The notes beneath the pieces were generated by a model. That model saw only the letters and a list, made by a program, of their open reading frames with translations. It did not search any database and was not told the origin of the DNA. From Proteus terrae (GTDB lineage: Bacteria; Pseudomonadota; Gammaproteobacteria; Enterobacterales; Enterobacteriaceae): a DNA stretch of 64,000 nucleotides. Shown in pieces: positions 23,266 to 33,300 of this stretch. Made by a program: the position numbers and the translations under genes. Each line of letters begins with the position of its first letter. Position 1 is the stretch's first letter. Location of the stretch: positions 146,821 to 210,820 of the forward strand of contig NZ_PENS01000009.1 in assembly GCF_003144325.1 (NCBI RefSeq), in the 5' to 3' direction.

Positions 23266-23320
23266 GGTATATCCTTATAAAAACAAAAGAACAATTCCTT
23301 TAAATCGGCTTAATTTAGAT

Positions 23321-23357
23321 AAAAAAAAACAGATAACCCTATACCAGATTATCTGTT
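23321..23357 (-). terminator. Intrinsic terminator between hemophilin-like gene and slam
   Basis: Read leftward, AACAGATAA-N12-TTATCTGTT is followed by nine T residues. It lies inside the gene cluster, downstream of the hemophilin gene and upstream of slam, so it probably acts as a partial stop that sets a high substrate-to-translocon ratio. Confidence 0.8.
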
Positions 23358-23476
23358 GCTAACATTTAGCGTAATGACCACTAATACCACTTTTAAAGAA
23401 TTAACCGATTGTTTTATCAAATAAAGCTATAATATTATTTTTGAAAAAATCAAGAAGCATTCATGCCTGCTGTCAT

Positions 23477-24238
23477 TTATTCACTGTCACTGCTATTTTT
23501 CATACCACCAAAACCAATATCTTTTTTATGGTCTGAACTAAACACCACAATACCTGCTAATCCTTCAGCACTTTCACCAAAGAAAGCGCCTTCAACAACC
23601 CCTGATGTTGACCCTTCATTTGCATCTGCAGAAAACGTCACTTCATTATTTGCGGTATAAAGATTTCCTCCTGCTAAATCAACCGTACGTTGACTATTAG
23701 TCAGCGAACCTTCGATTTTCTTCTGTGAAAAATCAACATCAAACGTACCTGAAAGTAAGTTACTGCCGCTATATTGACTAATACCCGTTACCGTATAAGT
23801 AGCGCTATCTGTTGGTAATGTGGTTGTAACATCTTTACCGATATAATAGGTTTGGTGTGTCGCATCTGTCGTTGATGTTGTTTTTGCCCAGTCACCAAAA
23901 TAGACATTAGCATCAGTAATTTTGGCAAAATGGAAAACACCCATATCACTATGTTGATGATTGGATTGGACTGTATAAATCCCATTACTATCCGCTCCAC
24001 CACTCATCCTTGCTGATGTTAACGAAGCAAAACCAATTTTTTTCCCGCCTCCTACTGTGCTAATACCAACACCCGGTTCTCCTCCAGCTGATTGATGAGG
24101 ACCTCGATTAACTGCATCACTTGCTCCCACTTCCATCGTTGTTAAAGGGCCACTTTGATTAGAGTGAATTTCAGCATGTACAGTATGAGAGCCCATTAAT
24201 ATAAATAATGCGCAGACTAATTTATTACGTTTATTCAT
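23477..24238 (-). CDS. Secreted hemophilin-like haem-binding protein (TbpB beta-barrel fold)
   Basis: A 253-residue secreted protein with a cleavable signal peptide ending HTVHA before EIHSN. No lipobox cysteine is seen, so it should be released rather than lipid-anchored. The Gly/Ser-rich body ends in a TbpB-type beta-barrel domain: YSGSNLLSGTFDVDFSQKKIEGSL, then VVEGAFFGESAEGLAGIVVF. This is the pattern of hemophilins (HphA of Acinetobacter, related proteins of Xenorhabdus). His residues in the N-terminal half (GPHQSAGG, NHQHSDMGVFHF) are candidate haem ligands. I chose the second ATG at 24238 because AAGGAAG lies 6 nt before it and the signal peptide then fits. Neighbours are Slam, receptor and TonB. 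Confidence 0.8.
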   Translation of the reverse strand: MNKRNKLVCALFILMGSHTVHAEIHSNQSGPLTTMEVGASDAVNRGPHQSAGGEPGVGISTVGGGKKIGFASLTSARMSGGADSNGIYTVQSNHQHSDMGVFHFAKITDANVYFGDWAKTTSTTDATHQTYYIGKDVTTTLPTDSATYTVTGISQYSGSNLLSGTFDVDFSQKKIEGSLTNSQRTVDLAGGNLYTANNEVTFSADANEGSTSGVVEGAFFGESAEGLAGIVVFSSDHKKDIGFGGMKNSSDSE

Positions 24239-24670
24239 AATAACTTCCTTATTATTCATTGAAGGGTGTGGCTACTTATTATAAATAGAAATAACAAGTA
24301 GCCACTTACAGAAATATTGATATTTTATCTATCGTTCCAGCTTCACTTACGAATATAAAGTTTGCTGTGTTGTTCGTAGGTAATATTAAATAAATCTCTT
24401 TTATTGTAAATAACACATTTTAATTAGAGAGATTTTAATTAACCCTATTTATGTTATGAAAATTAAATTAATTAAATGATTTACTTTGATTTTTTATTTA
24501 AACACATAAAAAACCAATAAATATTTCATGTTTATTTCTGTGAACAGTCTCGCAATTATTTATCTTTATTCATTTTAAGACTAATTAATATTTATTAGGT
24601 ATTTTAGCTTTATTATAAATTATATATTATAAATATAATCATTACTCAAATTAAAAATCTTTTTCATTCA
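24239..24670 (-). promoter_or_regulatory. Upstream region of the hemophilin-like gene
   Basis: A 432-bp AT-rich stretch with no gene. A perfect 10-bp inverted repeat (GTGGCTACTT/AAGTAGCCAC, 18-nt spacer) at 24268-24305 would form a hairpin in the leader ~30 nt before the start codon. A Fur-box-like sequence at 24628-24646 (TATAAATATAATCATTACT) matches about 14 of 19 consensus positions. Iron control of a haem-uptake operon is expected but not proven here. Confidence 0.5.
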
Positions 24671-25558
24671 CTATATTTTATTTATTTCCTCAGAAATTAT
24701 TTTTATAAAGATATCACGATCTTTATTCTGAATATTATTATTCCAAATAACACCTATTTCCCATTGTGTATACAAGCCAGATAGTGGCAATAAAGTGACT
24801 TTTTGTTTGTCACAAATAAGTTCTGCATTTTTAGGCACCAATGCCATACCTAATCCTGCCGCAACTAATGCTAACTGCGTTTGAATATCTTGTGATTGTT
24901 GTAATACACGAGGTTTGATTTGATGATATTTCAGAAAATCATGGATTTGTTGATACAGTTTTTTTCCTTTTTCAGGAGACAACTGAATAAGCCCAAGCGT
25001 ATTAAAGTAGTAGAGTGGATCATCATCAGCCTCTAGCACCATAATAGTTTGCGTGGGGATTGCTAACATTAATCGCTCTTGCACTAATGAAATACTTTTT
25101 AGTGGCTCTGTAACTGGTAAACGTGAAAATGCCAGATCAAGCTCACCCAAAAGTAATTTGTCTTCCATTGTGTTAGAAGGCATATCATCAATGTGAACAG
25201 TAATATCAGGGTGAACACGATTAAATTTTGCCAATAATGGTGTAATAAAATTTAATGAGGACAGACCAAATCCTGCATACAGCTCTACTTTTTGAGGTGC
25301 ACTTAATTGGCGAGCTTGTTTTTCTAGAATACGGGCTTCTCTTAAGACTGACTGAGATTGACTCAGTAAATACTGTCCTTCAGGGGTTAATTTTGCGCCG
25401 TGACGCCCACGCTGAAAAAGAGTGACACCCAACTGAGATTCTAATGTTTTTATCTGTTTAGTGAGTGCGGGTTGGCTAATAAAAAGCCTTGATGAAGCTT
25501 CACCAAAATGTTCTGTTTCAGCTAAAACAACAAATGCATTCAATAAACGGGTATCCAT
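24671..25558 (-). CDS. LysR-family transcriptional regulator
   Basis: A 295-residue regulator. The N-terminal winged helix-turn-helix spans residues 1-60 (LLNAFVVLAETEHFGEASSRLFISQPALTKQIKTLESQLGVTLFQRGRHGAKLTPEG). The C-terminal periplasmic-binding-like effector domain starts near 90 (KVELYAGFGLSSLNFITPLLAKF). It lies 174 bp downstream of the nitrilase gene on the same strand and ends 432 bp before the hemophilin-like gene. It is not divergent from either, so its targets are unclear. The nitrilase is the most plausible partner by proximity, but a terminator separates them. Confidence 0.9.
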   Translation of the reverse strand: MDTRLLNAFVVLAETEHFGEASSRLFISQPALTKQIKTLESQLGVTLFQRGRHGAKLTPEGQYLLSQSQSVLREARILEKQARQLSAPQKVELYAGFGLSSLNFITPLLAKFNRVHPDITVHIDDMPSNTMEDKLLLGELDLAFSRLPVTEPLKSISLVQERLMLAIPTQTIMVLEADDDPLYYFNTLGLIQLSPEKGKKLYQQIHDFLKYHQIKPRVLQQSQDIQTQLALVAAGLGMALVPKNAELICDKQKVTLLPLSGLYTQWEIGVIWNNNIQNKDRDIFIKIISEEINKI

Positions 25559-25693
25559 GATTAATTATTGATCCTATCTTATTTTTCCTTTTATTATTCT
25601 AACATAGAATAAATAAATAAAATTAATAACCAACAGCAATACATTAATAAGTAAAACAAATAAATTAAATTGAGATTATTCTTTAACCAAAAC

Positions 25694-25726
25694 AAAAACA
25701 GCCAACAAAATGAAAGCTGTTTTTTT
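25694..25726. terminator. Terminator between nitrilase and lysR
   Basis: Stem AAAAACAGC/GCTGTTTTT with a 13-nt loop, flanked by an A-run on the left and a T-run on the right. It ends the leftward nitrilase gene. Confidence 0.8.
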
Positions 25727-25732
25727 ATTGAA

Positions 25733-26701
25733 TTACTCTTTACCAAATCGAACTGAAATAGGATCTTGTTCATTTCCTAATCTTGTCGTTAATATCGAAT
25801 AAAGTTCAGGTCTTCGCCCTGTTAGCCAGCGTCTTCCTGTTGAGTTTTCTAATAATGTAAGATCAAGATCTGCAATCACCATATCATCATCAATTGCTTT
25901 GCTCTCTTTTATTACTCGTCCATAAGGGTCAATGATCATCGCATTACCTGTGCGAATTTCTTCCTCATCACGGCCTACACCATTACTAAATAACACAAAC
26001 ATGCCGTTATCATGGGCTCTTGCTGGTAACCAACGCATTAACCAACCTCTTCCATGCTCTCCTTGAAATGCTTCTTGTAATGATGTGGGGTCTTGATGTC
26101 GATTTTCCCAAAGTGTCATAGGGATCGGCTTCATACTATGTGGACTACGTGAATTTGTTCCACCTGTTTGATGAGGGGCGAGTAAAATATCAGCACCTAA
26201 TAATGCATTAGCGCGTGCATTTTCTACCAAGTTATTATCCCAACAAATTAATACTCCCATTTTAACGCCCCAAGGGGTTTCAAAGACAGTGTATTGCTCA
26301 CCACTTTTGATGATTGGATGTTCGAAAGCATGTAATTTCCGATGCTTATGTAAAGAGCCATCAGGCATACAAACAACCCATGTATTATAGAGTGTATTGT
26401 CTTCTGCTTGCTCAATAAGCCCGACACCTATCGCCATTTGATGCGCTATCGCTTTTTGTTTGATTAACGCTAAAGACTCACTATCAGAAACACGCTCGCT
26501 TAATGCATAGACTGCATGTTCTGGCAATTGAGGAACATGCCAATATCCAGTAATACACATTTCAGGAAGCACTAATACATTCACCTGCTGACTGGCTGCA
26601 CTATCTATAAATTGATGGATTTTCGCTAAATTATAAGCTTTGTCGTTTGCTTTATGCTGAAACTGCACTGTAGCAACGCGTAATGTTTTAGATGTATTCA
26701 T
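25733..26701 (-). CDS. Carbon-nitrogen hydrolase (nitrilase superfamily)
   Basis: A 322-residue cytosolic amidase/nitrilase-type enzyme. The catalytic triad is clear: Glu47 in LPEMCITGY, Lys122 in HRKLHAFEHP and Cys153 in LICWDNN. Length and the C-terminal GNAMIIDPYGRVIKE motif fit the superfamily, which hydrolyses C-N bonds of amides or N-carbamoyl compounds. The exact substrate cannot be told from sequence. The start is the ATG at 26701 with AGGTGA 5 nt before it; a GTG three codons upstream overlaps that ribosome site and was rejected. It is a single-gene unit, divergent from the secreted protein at 26.9 kb. Confidence 0.88.
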   Translation of the reverse strand: MNTSKTLRVATVQFQHKANDKAYNLAKIHQFIDSAASQQVNVLVLPEMCITGYWHVPQLPEHAVYALSERVSDSESLALIKQKAIAHQMAIGVGLIEQAEDNTLYNTWVVCMPDGSLHKHRKLHAFEHPIIKSGEQYTVFETPWGVKMGVLICWDNNLVENARANALLGADILLAPHQTGGTNSRSPHSMKPIPMTLWENRHQDPTSLQEAFQGEHGRGWLMRWLPARAHDNGMFVLFSNGVGRDEEEIRTGNAMIIDPYGRVIKESKAIDDDMVIADLDLTLLENSTGRRWLTGRRPELYSILTTRLGNEQDPISVRFGKE

Positions 26702-26900
26702 ACGTTTCACCTATTAAGCCTGATATCTCTATCAATATAAAAACGTATTTATTGCTTAAAAGATAATCACTTATTCTCTATTTTTGATAACCTTTTGGAA
26801 TGAAATTAGATAACAGCAAGAAATAACAGGGTTATACACCTCTGTTTCACGGAACAATTACCTTATTTTTTGGCATCATAATGGCAATAAAGGAGTATTT

Positions 26901-27440
26901 ATGTCAGCCAAGTCCCTATTTATAATTCTTTCATTGTTAGGATTATCTGTTTCCTGTTTGGCAGGAGATGGCTTAGTGGATAGAACATGGCCAGCTTCTG
27001 GATTAGATACACAAAACTATCGGCAAGCATTAAGACAGCCAACGGCAAGTTCTCGATATACACTTTTTAATATCACACCAGATATGCCCGTTCCGGGTGG
27101 TGCAAGCCATTCAACTCCTCCTCAAGGCATTCGTTATATTGCAATGAAATATGGCCCTTATGGTCAACCAGAACACTACAAAACCTACCAAATTATGTTT
27201 TCTCACTATTCAAATAGTAGTACGAAAAAAATTCGCTATTTAGGTGAACTATATACCGTTGTTGGCGATATCTATTTGATAGATCCTTTTGCAACAACCA
27301 ATGAATGGCAACGTGGCCGTAGCCAAATCGTTGAAGAGTATTATGAGATATTAGATGCTCACGGAAATAGAACCGGCAAAGGATTACGCTTTAATAATTG
27401 GGATAAACCAATTCATATAACTAAATGGTCATCAAATTAA
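26901..27440 (+). CDS. Predicted exported protein of unknown function
   Basis: I do not recognise this family. It encodes 179 residues with an N-terminal signal-like segment (KSLFIILSLLGLSVSCLAG), cleaved probably after LAG or LA. The Cys is in a poor lipobox (LSVSC), so lipid attachment is doubtful. The mature part (~158 residues) is rich in Tyr, Thr and Ser with no transmembrane segment, and has conserved-looking stretches GIRYIAMKYGPYGQPEHYKTYQIMFSHY and LGELYTVVGDIYLIDPF. A good AAGGAG ribosome site precedes the ATG. It is a monocistronic gene between the nitrilase and ATP-grasp genes. Secretion or periplasmic location is inferred. Confidence 0.7.
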   Translation: MSAKSLFIILSLLGLSVSCLAGDGLVDRTWPASGLDTQNYRQALRQPTASSRYTLFNITPDMPVPGGASHSTPPQGIRYIAMKYGPYGQPEHYKTYQIMFSHYSNSSTKKIRYLGELYTVVGDIYLIDPFATTNEWQRGRSQIVEEYYEILDAHGNRTGKGLRFNNWDKPIHITKWSSN

Positions 27441-27695
27441 TATACTCTTAATTAATATTCATTTTTGTTAACTCTCTCTTAATGTCGTCATTTTTTCTTT
27501 TATTAAAATAAGTACTTTGAATATTAACCTACGTTAATACTTTCTAAGTTTACATAAATAAACAATATAAGAATATCAATAACTGACATTATTCTCTTAA
27601 TTTCTATTTAATTTAATTATTTCTTTATATAGAAGTTTAATTCAAAGAAAAGTTAGTTTTTATTTCACTTATCTATTTAAAATAATCATTAGCTT

Positions 27696-28559
27696 ATGAA
27701 AATCATAGAATATTATTTCAAACAGTTTCGCACTATCGCATTACCTGATCGTGTGTACTTAAAGAATAAGTTTATACGTAACTTAGGTTATCAGCCTAAC
27801 TTTAAAATACCGACATCACTTAATGAAAAAATTAATGCTCGTATGCTATTCGATAGAAATCCAATTTATACGCGCTTAGCTGATAAAATCAAAGTCAGAG
27901 ATTATGTGATAGAAAAGATTGGCCCACACTATCTTGTTCCAATTATTAACACCTATTCTCATCCTGATGAAATCGATATTACTCAACTTCCTTCACGTTT
28001 TGTACTCAAATGTAATCATGACAGTGGTAGTACAATCATCTGCCTTGATAAAGCCACTTTTGATTTTGAAAAAGCAAAGAAAAAGCTTCAGTTTCATTTA
28101 AAACGTAATCTCTATCCTGTCACGCGCGAATGGCATTATAAAAATATCAAGGCACAAATTCTCTGCGAAGAATATATTGATTTATTTGATACAAAAAAAC
28201 CAATGATACCAACGACTTGTCGTCTTCACTGTTTTAATGGCCAACCTCATTATGCTGAAATTGATATTTCTGACACCAAAGGGAATGAGTACATTAATGT
28301 GTATGATACAAATTGGCAGTTACAACCTATAACATTAGAAGATCCCAACACTCCAGAATATGTTGAAAAACCAGCTCAATTTGAAAATATGTTGCAATTA
28401 GCCACTAAAATGGCAAGTGACTTTAATTATTGCCGAGTTGATTTTTTAATGTCTGAAAATAGGCTGATCTTCAGCGAAATGACCTTTACTCCAAATGCAG
28501 GACGTATCCCCATCAAACCTAAAGAGTGGGATTATAAATTAGGTGCATTGTGGCCATAA
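27696..28559 (+). CDS. TupA-like ATP-grasp protein
   Basis: A 287-residue cytosolic protein resembling the ATP-grasp TupA family found in polysaccharide and teichuronopeptide gene clusters. Landmarks are KIPTSLNEKINARMLFDRNPIYTRLADKIKVRDYV at the N-terminus, FVLKCNHDSGSTIIC (ATP-binding strand-loop), ILCEEYID, CRLHCFNGQPHYAEIDI and the metal-binding YCRVDFLMSENRLIFSEMTFTPNAG at the end. The family is presumed to ligate amino acids to sugars. No glycosyltransferase cluster surrounds it here, so it is an orphan. It lies 35 bp before a GNAT gene with which it is probably cotranscribed. AT-rich DNA precedes it. Confidence 0.75.
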   Translation: MKIIEYYFKQFRTIALPDRVYLKNKFIRNLGYQPNFKIPTSLNEKINARMLFDRNPIYTRLADKIKVRDYVIEKIGPHYLVPIINTYSHPDEIDITQLPSRFVLKCNHDSGSTIICLDKATFDFEKAKKKLQFHLKRNLYPVTREWHYKNIKAQILCEEYIDLFDTKKPMIPTTCRLHCFNGQPHYAEIDISDTKGNEYINVYDTNWQLQPITLEDPNTPEYVEKPAQFENMLQLATKMASDFNYCRVDFLMSENRLIFSEMTFTPNAGRIPIKPKEWDYKLGALWP

Positions 28560-28594
28560 TCGGCTGGCTACGTTTATTAATAAGTTAATTAACT

Positions 28595-29359
28595 ATGAAG
28601 AATATCGTAATTACACATTTTCAGTCTCGTACTGATTTACTCGAAAAAGCAGAAAAAATGATAGCTGCTCATTGGCCAGCTTTTATGATGGGAACATCGA
28701 TTAATGAAAGCTATTGGGATCGCTTATATGCACCTCCTTTTTCTTATTATCAATTTCTCGCAGTATTAAAAGAAAACGATCAAGAAGAAGTCGTTGGTGT
28801 AATAAACGCTGTCGCTTTACCTTGGGAACATAATAGTTTTGATGCTCTTCCTGATAATGGCTGGGATTGTGTATTTGAATTAGGTATGCAAGCTGATGAA
28901 AAACAGCTCCCATGCCAACTTATTTCAGCATTATCCGTAACCGTTGATAGCCGTTATCGTGGCCAAGGTATTCCTCAGCATTTAATTAATGCCTTAAAAG
29001 CCTACGCAAAAAAACAAGGCTATCTAGGTGTTGTGGTTCCCGTTCGACCCACATTAAAACACCGCTATCCACTGCACTCTTTTGAAGAATATTGCCAGTG
29101 GCAGAATAATAATAATGAACCTTTTGATCCTTGGATACGTACACATTGGCGATTAGGTGCAACGATTATCAAAATAGCCCCACAGTCTATGAAAATCGAA
29201 GCCACGAAAGAAACATGGGAGCAATGGACTTCGCTACAATTTCCAATGAGTGGTGATTATGCCATTCCTATGGGGCTTGCACCGGTTAGTATTGATACTC
29301 AACGCCAATCTGGTACTTATCTTGAACCCAATCTTTGGATGTTCCACGATATTAATTAG
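28595..29359 (+). CDS. GNAT-family acetyltransferase
   Basis: 254 residues with a GNAT acetyl-CoA-binding core: [31 protein letters not shown] at about 110-140 carries the RGQG P-loop. The extended N- and C-terminal parts ([45 protein letters not shown]) are not typical of small GNATs and suggest a specialised subfamily whose substrate I cannot name. It is probably in one operon with the ATP-grasp gene. Its stop overlaps the convergent fdhD stop by 4 bp (29356-29359). Confidence 0.75.
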   Translation: MKNIVITHFQSRTDLLEKAEKMIAAHWPAFMMGTSINESYWDRLYAPPFSYYQFLAVLKENDQEEVVGVINAVALPWEHNSFDALPDNGWDCVFELGMQADEKQLPCQLISALSVTVDSRYRGQGIPQHLINALKAYAKKQGYLGVVVPVRPTLKHRYPLHSFEEYCQWQNNNNEPFDPWIRTHWRLGATIIKIAPQSMKIEATKETWEQWTSLQFPMSGDYAIPMGLAPVSIDTQRQSGTYLEPNLWMFHDIN

Positions 29360-30186
29360 TCAGTCAGTCGTTGTGGATGAGTAAACACCGTTGCTCTTCC
29401 GCGACGGCAAAAACCCACCAGTGTAACATTATATTTATTAGCCACTTCAACAGCTAAAGAGGTTGCCGCAGAAACAGCGAATAAAATTTCTGCACCACAC
29501 ATAGCGGCTTTTTGCACCATTTCATAACTGGCACGACTAGAGACTAATACCGCACCTTCTTTCCATTTTTCTTGTGCTTTCATACCTAACAGCTTATCAA
29601 GTGCGACATGACGACCCACATCTTCACATCCCCCTTGCATTTCACCTTCTGGTGATAACCAAACAGCCGCATGAGTACAGCCGGTTAATTCACCGATTTC
29701 TTGAACAGTTGTCATCTGCTCTAAAGCTTTATCAAGGTTTGAAAGTGAAAACGTTTGTGTAAAAGGTAACGGCGTAATCGGTCGAAAAATCTCTTCCAGT
29801 TGTTCAGTTCCACAAATACCACAGCCAGTACGGCCAGTCATATTGCGGCGACGCTCTTTTAATCCCATAAAACGTCGGCTTGATAATTCAACTTGAACTT
29901 CAATGCCTCCGTTACAACTTTCCACAATTTCGATACTGCGAATTTCATTAGAAGACTCTATAATGCCTTCGGATAAAGAAAATCCGACAGCAAACAACTC
30001 TAAATTTTTAGGGCTAGCCATCATAACAACGTGAGAAATTCCGTTGTACACTAATGCAACAGGAACTTCGAGTGCAATATAATCGTCTTCTTGTCTGTTA
30101 AGCGATCCTTTGTGTTGCACAATTGTTTGATCTACGCCAACGATTACACGTTTAGTTAACAATTTTGTCGATTTTGTTTCATCCAT
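29356..30186 (-). CDS. fdhD: Formate dehydrogenase sulfurtransferase FdhD
   Basis: Transfers sulfur from IscS to the molybdenum cofactor of formate dehydrogenase, which is needed for activity. The 276 residues compare with 277 in E. coli. The active-site pair is in [24 protein letters not shown] and [15 protein letters not shown] are family blocks. It is divergent from fdoG with 178 bp between the two start codons, the same order as in E. coli (fdhD-fdoGHI-fdhE). It is intact. Confidence 0.96.
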   Translation of the reverse strand: MDETKSTKLLTKRVIVGVDQTIVQHKGSLNRQEDDYIALEVPVALVYNGISHVVMMASPKNLELFAVGFSLSEGIIESSNEIRSIEIVESCNGGIEVQVELSSRRFMGLKERRRNMTGRTGCGICGTEQLEEIFRPITPLPFTQTFSLSNLDKALEQMTTVQEIGELTGCTHAAVWLSPEGEMQGGCEDVGRHVALDKLLGMKAQEKWKEGAVLVSSRASYEMVQKAAMCGAEILFAVSAATSLAVEVANKYNVTLVGFCRRGRATVFTHPQRLTD

Positions 30187-30364
30187 AAGATGAATTCCTA
30201 AATTTATTAATACATAATAACAATACGGGTAAAACGATTTTACACTACCTATCAGGCAATGAACCTGATCCTATTAAGGATAATAGGAATAAAAAAACAA
30301 TCAGCTCCATTTTCGTGAAGAAAATCAGAGTCAGTAAAAGCAATGTATGATGAGGAGAGACCCC
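30187..30364. promoter_or_regulatory. fdhD/fdoG divergent promoter region
   Basis: It contains two short dyads: ATCAGG-N7-CCTGAT at 30251-30269, and CCTATT-N6-AATAGG at 30270-30287. One NarL-type heptamer TACCTAT lies at 30246-30252. The ribosome site AGGAGAG precedes the fdoG ATG at 30365. Which regulator acts is not determined. Confidence 0.45.
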
Positions 30365-33300
30365 ATGCAGGTCAGCAGAAGGCAGTTCTTTAAGATCTGT
30401 GCTGGCGGTATGGCAGGTACTACAGCGGCGGCGCTTGGTTTTGCACCAGCAGTTGCGCTAGCAGGTTCACGTCAGTATAAATTACTGAGAGCCCGCGAAA
30501 CCCGCAATACCTGTACGTACTGTTCTGTCGGTTGTGGACTATTAATGTATAGTCTGGGCGATGGCGCGAAAAACGCAAAAGAAACGATATTCCATATTGA
30601 AGGTGACTCAGACCATCCAGTAAACCGTGGTGCATTATGCCCTAAAGGTGCTGGTCTTGTGGATTTCATCCATAGTGAAGGTCGTTTAAAACACCCTGAA
30701 TACCGTGCACCCGGCTCGGATAAATGGGTAAAACTCTCATGGGAAGAAACATTCGATCGTATTGCGCGCTTAATCAAAAAAGACCGCGATGCCAACTTCC
30801 AAAAATTCAATAAAGAAGGTGTAGAAGTCAACCGTTGGTTAACAACCGGTATGCTTTGCGCCTCAGCAGCAAGCAATGAAACTGGGTTTTTAACTCAGAA
30901 ATTCTCAAGAGCTCTTGGGATGCTAGCTGTCGATAACCAAGCGCGTGTCTGACACGGACCAACGGTAGCAAGTCTTGCTCCAACATTTGGTCGCGGTGCG
31001 ATGACCAACCACTGGGTTGATATGAAAAATGCCAACCTTATCGTCGTTATGGGCGGTAATGCGGCAGAAGCACACCCTGTGGGATTCCGCTGGGCGATGG
31101 AAGCTAAAATCCATAATAACGCCAAGCTCATTGTTATTGATCCTCGCTTCACCCGTACTGCGGCTGTTGCGGATTTCTATACGCCTATCCGTTCTGGTAC
31201 TGATATTACGTTCTTATCGGGCGTTATCTTATATCTGCTCGAAAATAAGAAATATCAAAAAGAATACGTTGAGGCTTATACCAATGCTAGCTTGATTGTC
31301 CGTGAAGACTATCATTTTGATGATGGTTTATTCAGCGGATATGATGCAGAAAAACGTAAATACGATAAAACCACTTGGAACTACGAGATGGATGAAAATG
31401 GTTTCGCAAAACGCGATACCACATTACAACATCCTCGTTGTGTCTGGAATCTGTTAAAACAACACGTTAGCCGTTATACGCCTGATGTAGTTACTCAGAT
31501 TTGTGGTACACCAAAAGACGATTTCTTAAAAGTCTGTGAATATATTGCTGAAACAGCGGCGAAAGATAAAACAGCTTCTTTCCTGTACGCATTAGGCTGG
31601 ACTCAACATACCGTTGGTGCCCAAAACATTCGTACCATGGCAATGATCCAATTACTGTTAGGTAATATGGGTATGGCTGGTGGCGGTGTTAACGCACTAC
31701 GTGGTCACTCCAATATTCAAGGCTTAACTGACCTCGGTCTATTATCTCAAAGCTTACCAGGCTATATGACTCTGCCTTCTGAAAAGCAGACTTCATTAGA
31801 AACCTACTTAGCTGCGAATACGCCAAAAGCGACAGTACCGGGACAAGTTAACTACTGGGGCAATTATCCTAAATTCTTCGTCAGTATGATGAAGACATTC
31901 TATGGCGATAATGCTCAACGTGATAATGATTGGGGCTTCTCACTGTTACCTAAGTGGGACAAACCTTACGACGTTCTACAATATTTCGACATGATGGATA
32001 AAGGTGAAGTCAACGGCTATATCTGCCAAGGCTTTAACCCAGTTGCATCGTTCCCGAATAAGAACAAAGTTGTTCGTTCATTATCAAAACTGAAATTCCT
32101 TATCACAATGGACCCGCTAAACACTGAAACTTCGTGTTTCTGGCAGAACCACGGTGAAGAGAACGACGTTAAAACAGCAGATATCCAGACAGAAGTCTTC
32201 CGTCTACCAACAACCTGTTTCGCAGAGGAAGACGGTTCTATCGTTAACTCTGGTCGCTGGTTACAGTGGCACTGGAAAGGTGGTGATGCCCCAGGTATTG
32301 CTATCCCTGATGCTGAGATTTTATCAGGTATTTTCCATCGTTTACGCCAACTCTATAAAGAAGAAGGCGGCGCGATGCCAGAGCAAGTGTTGAATATGAC
32401 TTGGGATTACTTTGATCCTGATAATCCAACATCGGCAGAAGTGGCTCAAGAAAGTAATGGTAGAGCATTAGTAGATTTAAAAGATGCTGATGGCAATATC
32501 ATTCTGAAAAAAGGTCAACTGCTTAGCTCGTTCGCTCAGTTACGTGATGATGGTACAACAGCAAGTGGCTGTTGGATCTTCGCTGGTAGCTGGACAGAGA
32601 AAGGTAACCAAATGGCCAACCGTGATAACTCAGATCCATCAGGATTGGGTAATACATTAGGTTGGGCATGGGCATGGCCTCTTAACCGTCGCATTATTTA
32701 TAACCGCGCATCGGCAGACCCACAAGGTCAACCATGGGATCCTAAACGTAAATTAATCGAATGGGATGGCAGCAAATGGACAGGTATTGATGTACCTGAC
32801 TATAGCAACGCTGCACCGGGTTCTGATGTTGGTCCATTTATTATGCAGCCGGAAGGTATGGGACGTCTGTTTGCTATCGATAAGATGGCAGAAGGCCCAT
32901 TCCCTGAACACTATGAGCCAATTGAAACACCATTGGGTACTAACCCACTGCATCCAAATGTGGTTTCAAACCCAGCAGCGCGTATCTTTAAAGATGACTG
33001 GAAAGATATGGGTAAAGCAGAAGATTTCCCATATGTCGGTACGACTTATCGTCTGACAGAACATTTCCACTTCTGGACTAAACACGCGCGCTTAAATGCG
33101 ATTATTCAGCCTCAACAATTTATTGAAATTGGTGAGCGTTTAGCCGCAGAAAAAGGCATTGTTCAAGGCGATACCGTTAAAGTCAGCTCAAAACGTGGTT
33201 ATATCAAAGCGAAAGCGGTGGTCACTAAACGTATTAGAACCCTTGATGTTGATGGGCGCAAAGTGGATACCATTGGTATTCCTATTCACTGGGGCTTTGA

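Noticed and set aside
23463..23660. Rightward 65-codon frame opposite the hemophilin-like gene
   Set aside because: Antisense overlap with a gene supported by signal peptide, domain pattern and neighbours.
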